From a bacterium (GTDB taxonomy: Bacteria; Patescibacteria; Paceibacteria; UBA9973): a stretch of DNA of 6,561 nt. The DNA lies in the NCBI GenBank assembly GCA_021813235.1, contig JAKALG010000045.1, forward strand, positions 1 through 6,561, in the 5' to 3' direction. A program made the translations under genes and the position numbers. The notes under the pieces are model-generated. The model ran no database searches and was not told where the DNA came from. It saw only the letters and a program-made list of their open reading frames with translations. Positions 4,787-6,561 of this stretch are shown piece after piece. The stretch's first letter is position 1. The number at the start of each line of letters is the position of its first letter.

Positions 4787-5107
4787 ATGGAGAATCTTTT
4801 TCGTATAAATCCTGAATATAAAGGAGAACCAAAACCTAAAAAAGAAGAGGAAGATCTCGTATTTCAATTTAAAGAACCAGAAGAAAATGAATCCCCTGCT
4901 GATTCTAAAAAATTTGTTCGTTATGAAAATGAGCAAGAATTGTCAAAAAAGGAAGAGGACAAAGAAAGATTAAAAGTAGAAATGATAAAAGTTTTAACAA
5001 AACAAGCTGAAGAGATATATGACAAAATCAAATTTTCAAACCCCGTATCTAAAGAATATTTCATTCAAAAATATATAAAAGACCACGTAAAAGAACGCTC
5101 AATATAA
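4787..5107 (+). CDS. Charged soluble protein of unknown function, leaderless
   Basis: This is a 106-residue protein with no membrane segment, signal peptide or cysteine. The first 65 residues are dominated by Lys and Glu (P-K-P-K-K-E-E-E-D, then E-P-E-E-N-E, then L-S-K-K-E-E-D-K-E-R) and are probably disordered or a charged helix. The C-terminal part (about 62-106) looks like a compact helical unit: V-E-M-I-K-V-L-T-K-Q-A-E-E-I-Y-D-K-I, then P-V-S-K-E-Y-F-I-Q-K-Y-I. I recognise no family. The start is fixed by the TATAAT 6 bases upstream, which leaves no room for a leader, and no Shine-Dalgarno is present. The gene stands alone, ends in a hairpin shared with the converging gene, and begins right after the hairpin-rich island. 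Confidence 0.72.
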   Translation: MENLFRINPEYKGEPKPKKEEEDLVFQFKEPEENESPADSKKFVRYENEQELSKKEEDKERLKVEMIKVLTKQAEEIYDKIKFSNPVSKEYFIQKYIKDHVKERSI

Positions 5108-5139
5108 AAAGTAGCCTGCATTTATGTGCCTGCTACTTT
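5103..5139 (-). terminator. Intrinsic terminator shared by convergent genes
   Basis: AAAGTAGC (5108-5115) pairs with GCTACTTT (5132-5139) in 8 perfect pairs, with a 3-pair inner stem (5118-5120 with 5127-5129). On the minus strand a T run (down to about 5103) follows at once, making a strong terminator for the gene at 5344-5138, whose stop codon touches the stem. On the plus strand only three Ts follow, so it ends the gene at 4787-5107 less efficiently. Confidence 0.75.
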
Positions 5140-5344
5140 AAAATAATAACTTATAATTGAATAATACTATTATTAACGACAGCATTCCATAAATTTTTAT
5201 AAAAAATTCCCAAAGGTATTTAATATAAAAATTATCGTCTGGTGAAAAGAAAAATTCTATTGCAAACAGAACTAAACCAAACACCAAAATCCAACCCAAA
5301 AACATATAAAACAAAAAAGAATAAAGCTCTTGCGCTGATGACAT
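5138..5344 (-). CDS. Small two-helix membrane protein
   Basis: This is a 68-residue protein of unknown family, very hydrophobic and aromatic. Two membrane segments (about residues 8-32 and 42-65) are joined by a short polar loop F-S-P-D-D-N-F-Y, with few charges elsewhere. A strong Shine-Dalgarno, AAGGAGG (5355-5349), precedes the ATG, and a TTGCAA-17-TATAAT promoter lies just upstream. This makes expression likely despite the small size. It is transcribed away from the 42-residue membrane protein at 5477 across a shared intergenic region, and ends in a strong terminator. The pairing suggests related envelope roles, but nothing in the sequence shows a specific function. Confidence 0.78.
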   Translation of the reverse strand: MSSAQELYSFLFYMFLGWILVFGLVLFAIEFFFSPDDNFYIKYLWEFFIKIYGMLSLIIVLFNYKLLF

Positions 5345-5370
5345 AAATCCTCCTTATTTTTTCTATCTTA

Positions 5371-5399
5371 ATTATAACATTAATATCTTATTTTTGCAA
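5371..5399 (-). promoter_or_regulatory. Promoter of the 68-aa membrane protein gene
   Basis: On the minus strand TTGCAA (5399-5394) and TATAAT (5376-5371) are spaced by 17 bases. The start would be near 5364, leaving a leader of about 20 bases with the AAGGAGG site. The -35 lies only 11 bases from the -35 of the divergent promoter, so RNA polymerases may compete. Confidence 0.7.
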
Positions 5400-5410
5400 T
5401 ATATAAATAC

Positions 5411-5439
5411 TTGACAAATAATTCTCTTTGTGCTATACT
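5411..5439 (+). promoter_or_regulatory. Near-consensus promoter of the 42-aa membrane protein gene
   Basis: TTGACA (5411-5416) is the exact -35 consensus and TATACT (5434-5439) is one base off the -10 consensus, with a 17-base spacer. Transcription would start near 5446, giving a leader of about 30 bases that carries AGGAGG. It is the best promoter match in the window. Confidence 0.8.
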
Positions 5440-5476
5440 TACCCACAAATAGAACATAAACAAATCAGGAGGAAAT

Positions 5477-5605
5477 ATGTTAGCAGGAATATTAGAAACT
5501 GCAACATATCAAGAAGTTATTACACTAATTGGCATAATTATTCTTTGTGCTGCAATAGGATTGGGTCTTTATGCATTTTTTTCCAAAGACCATAGAATAA
5601 ATTAG
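5477..5605 (+). CDS. 42-aa single-helix membrane protein
   Basis: This protein has 42 residues: a short polar N-terminus (E-T-A-T-Y-Q-E-V), one hydrophobic helix (about residues 13-36: I-T-L-I-G-I-I-I-L, then G-L-G-L-Y-A-F-F) and a basic end S-K-D-H-R-I-N. I recognise no family, and it is short enough to be missed by standard gene callers. The case for a real gene is the full set of signals: a near-consensus promoter (5411-5439), AGGAGG at 5467-5472 four bases before the ATG, and a strong terminator 18 bases after the TAG. The positive C-terminus and neutral or acidic N-terminus suggest the N-terminus faces out. It resembles small single-helix subunits of membrane complexes, but no partner is visible. 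Confidence 0.78.
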   Translation: MLAGILETATYQEVITLIGIIILCAAIGLGLYAFFSKDHRIN

Positions 5606-5623
5606 ACCACGACTTTAAAAACT

Positions 5624-5658
5624 GGGCAGAAGATTTATCTTTTGCCCTTTTGCTTTTT
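5624..5658. terminator. Strong bidirectional intrinsic terminator
   Basis: GGGCAGAAGAT (5624-5634) pairs with ATCTTTTGCCC (5637-5647): 11 pairs including one G-T, with the innermost probably open to form the loop. On the plus strand TTTTGCTTTTT follows and ends the 42-residue gene. On the minus strand a short T run after the stem can end murF, whose stop lies at 5657-5659. Confidence 0.8.
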
Positions 5659-6561
5659 ATTTCTTCTTTTTCCATTCTTCATCCTGACGAACGAGAAGAT
5701 TAGATTTATTTTTTTTATCTGAAAGTATTGCTTCCACTACCCTTTCCATACGCATCCCTTGTGAACCTTTAACAAGAGTAAAATCATTCACTTGCACAAA
5801 TGTTTTCAAAAACTTCCCTGCTTCTTTAGAATCCAAAAATTCAAAAATATGTTCTGGATCCATTCCTGCCTCAATAGCTCCTTCTTTTGTTTTAGTTGAC
5901 CTAGGGCCGACAGTAACAAGAAATTCTACATTTTCTTTAGCTATCTTGCCTATATTTTTATGAGATTCTTCTGTGTGTTTTCCAAGTTCCAACATATCGC
6001 CCAAGACAGCAATTTTTCTACCAGCAGTTTTTATTTCTCCCAAAGTTTTAAGAGCAGATTCACAAGCAAAAGGAGAAGAATTGTGAGTATCATCAATTAT
6101 AAAAGAATTGTATATCCCCTTCAAAAGACGCATGCGTCCAGGCGGAACTTCATAATTTTTTAATTTTTGAACTGTATCAAGCATATTAAATTTAAAACCA
6201 GCCGAAAGAGCGAGTGCTCCTAAAGATGCATAGACATGGTTTCTCCCAAAAACTCCTTCGATCACCACAGGAAAACTATTTCCTCCTTCGTCTATTCTAA
6301 AAATTAGTCCGTCTGGAATCCCTCCGTCAGTGTAAAAGATACTCTCACCAGAACCTTTTATATTTGAATCTTCTTTAAAACCAAAAGTCAAAACAAGATT
6401 TTTTGTTTTTGATTTCATTTCCATGACTGCGTCGTCGTCATTATTTAAAATCAAAAGACCATCTTTTTTTAAGGTTTTTATAAGTAAACTTTTTTCTTCT
6501 ACTAAATGTTTTCGTGAATCAAAAAATTCAATATGAGCAGGAGTTTCTCCTATGGCTGTGA
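5657..6561 (-). CDS. murF: UDP-MurNAc-tripeptide:D-Ala-D-Ala ligase, C-terminal part
   Basis: MurF adds D-Ala-D-Ala to the UDP-MurNAc tripeptide in the cytoplasm, using ATP, and completes the peptidoglycan precursor. About 301 residues are visible; the N-terminus and the ATP-binding P loop lie beyond the right edge. The fragment begins in the central ligase domain with A-I-G-E-T-P-A-H-I-E-F-F, the family's G-x-A-H-L-E motif. L-I-L-N-N-D-D-D follows, the counterpart of L-N-x-D-D. Further on come P-P-G-R-M, then F-I-I-D-D-T-H-N-S-S-P (family D-D-x-Y-N-A-N-P), then K-I-A-V-L-G-D-M-L-E-L-G, and L-V-K-G-S-Q-G-M-R-M-E near the end. The tail L-L-V-R-Q-D-E-E-W-K-K-K-K is short and basic. A TTG at 6454 could start a shorter frame, but the conserved motif upstream shows that the protein continues to the edge. 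It is the only core gene in the window. Confidence 0.95.
   Translation of the reverse strand, partial: TAIGETPAHIEFFDSRKHLVEEKSLLIKTLKKDGLLILNNDDDAVMEMKSKTKNLVLTFGFKEDSNIKGSGESIFYTDGGIPDGLIFRIDEGGNSFPVVIEGVFGRNHVYASLGALALSAGFKFNMLDTVQKLKNYEVPPGRMRLLKGIYNSFIIDDTHNSSPFACESALKTLGEIKTAGRKIAVLGDMLELGKHTEESHKNIGKIAKENVEFLVTVGPRSTKTKEGAIEAGMDPEHIFEFLDSKEAGKFLKTFVQVNDFTLVKGSQGMRMERVVEAILSDKKNKSNLLVRQDEEWKKKK

Noticed and set aside
5960..6163. A 67-codon plus-strand frame opposite murF
   Set aside because: It lies antisense to the conserved C-terminal motifs of MurF.
1..6561. CRISPR array, tRNA or rRNA genes
   Set aside because: No regularly spaced direct repeats, no tRNA cloverleaf with a T-arm, and no rRNA-like conserved stretches were found on either strand.

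Overview
The window looks like a fragment of a Patescibacteria (Candidate Phyla Radiation) chromosome, probably of the Parcubacteria type. This is inferred from strongly AT-rich DNA, very small genes, many short membrane proteins of no known family, a secreted protein with a C-terminal peptidoglycan-binding domain, and a mix of leaderless genes with Shine-Dalgarno-led ones. The standard bacterial code fits: the only TGA stop forms an ATGA overlap, and no long gene needs TGA as a sense codon. No species can be named.

Layout. (1) Positions 1-1799, minus strand: a large serine recombinase, cut by the left edge, is translationally coupled to a 64-residue partner gene. The pair has its own promoter and an apparent transcription attenuator in the leader. 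(2) Positions 1882-2078, plus strand: a promoter centred in an inverted repeat, followed by a compact stretch with the hallmarks of a structured RNA. It has three hairpins with GAAA, GAAA and UUCG tetraloops, two longer helices that interlock as a pseudoknot, and a terminal T run. I cannot assign it to a known RNA family, and it is the most interesting item here. (3) Positions 2112-3314, plus strand: an exported peptidoglycan-binding protein, then two small membrane proteins. (4) Positions 3335-4426, minus strand: a two-gene operon for a three-helix membrane protein and an anchored extracytoplasmic protein, converging on block 3. (5) Positions 4469-4742: an island of hairpins with no convincing gene. 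(6) Positions 4767-5107: a leaderless gene for a charged soluble protein. (7) Positions 5138-5605: a divergent pair of very small membrane proteins with near-consensus promoters and strong ribosome binding sites, both ending in good terminators. (8) Positions 5657-6561, minus strand: the C-terminal part of murF, a peptidoglycan precursor ligase and the only clear housekeeping gene.

Taken together, this reads as accessory DNA (recombinase, orphan envelope proteins, repeat-like island) next to a core cell-wall gene. Apart from the recombinase pair and the soluble protein, every predicted protein has a membrane segment or signal peptide or acts on peptidoglycan, so the region probably serves the cell surface. 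Functions beyond the recombinase, the peptidoglycan-binding domain and MurF cannot be assigned from the sequence.
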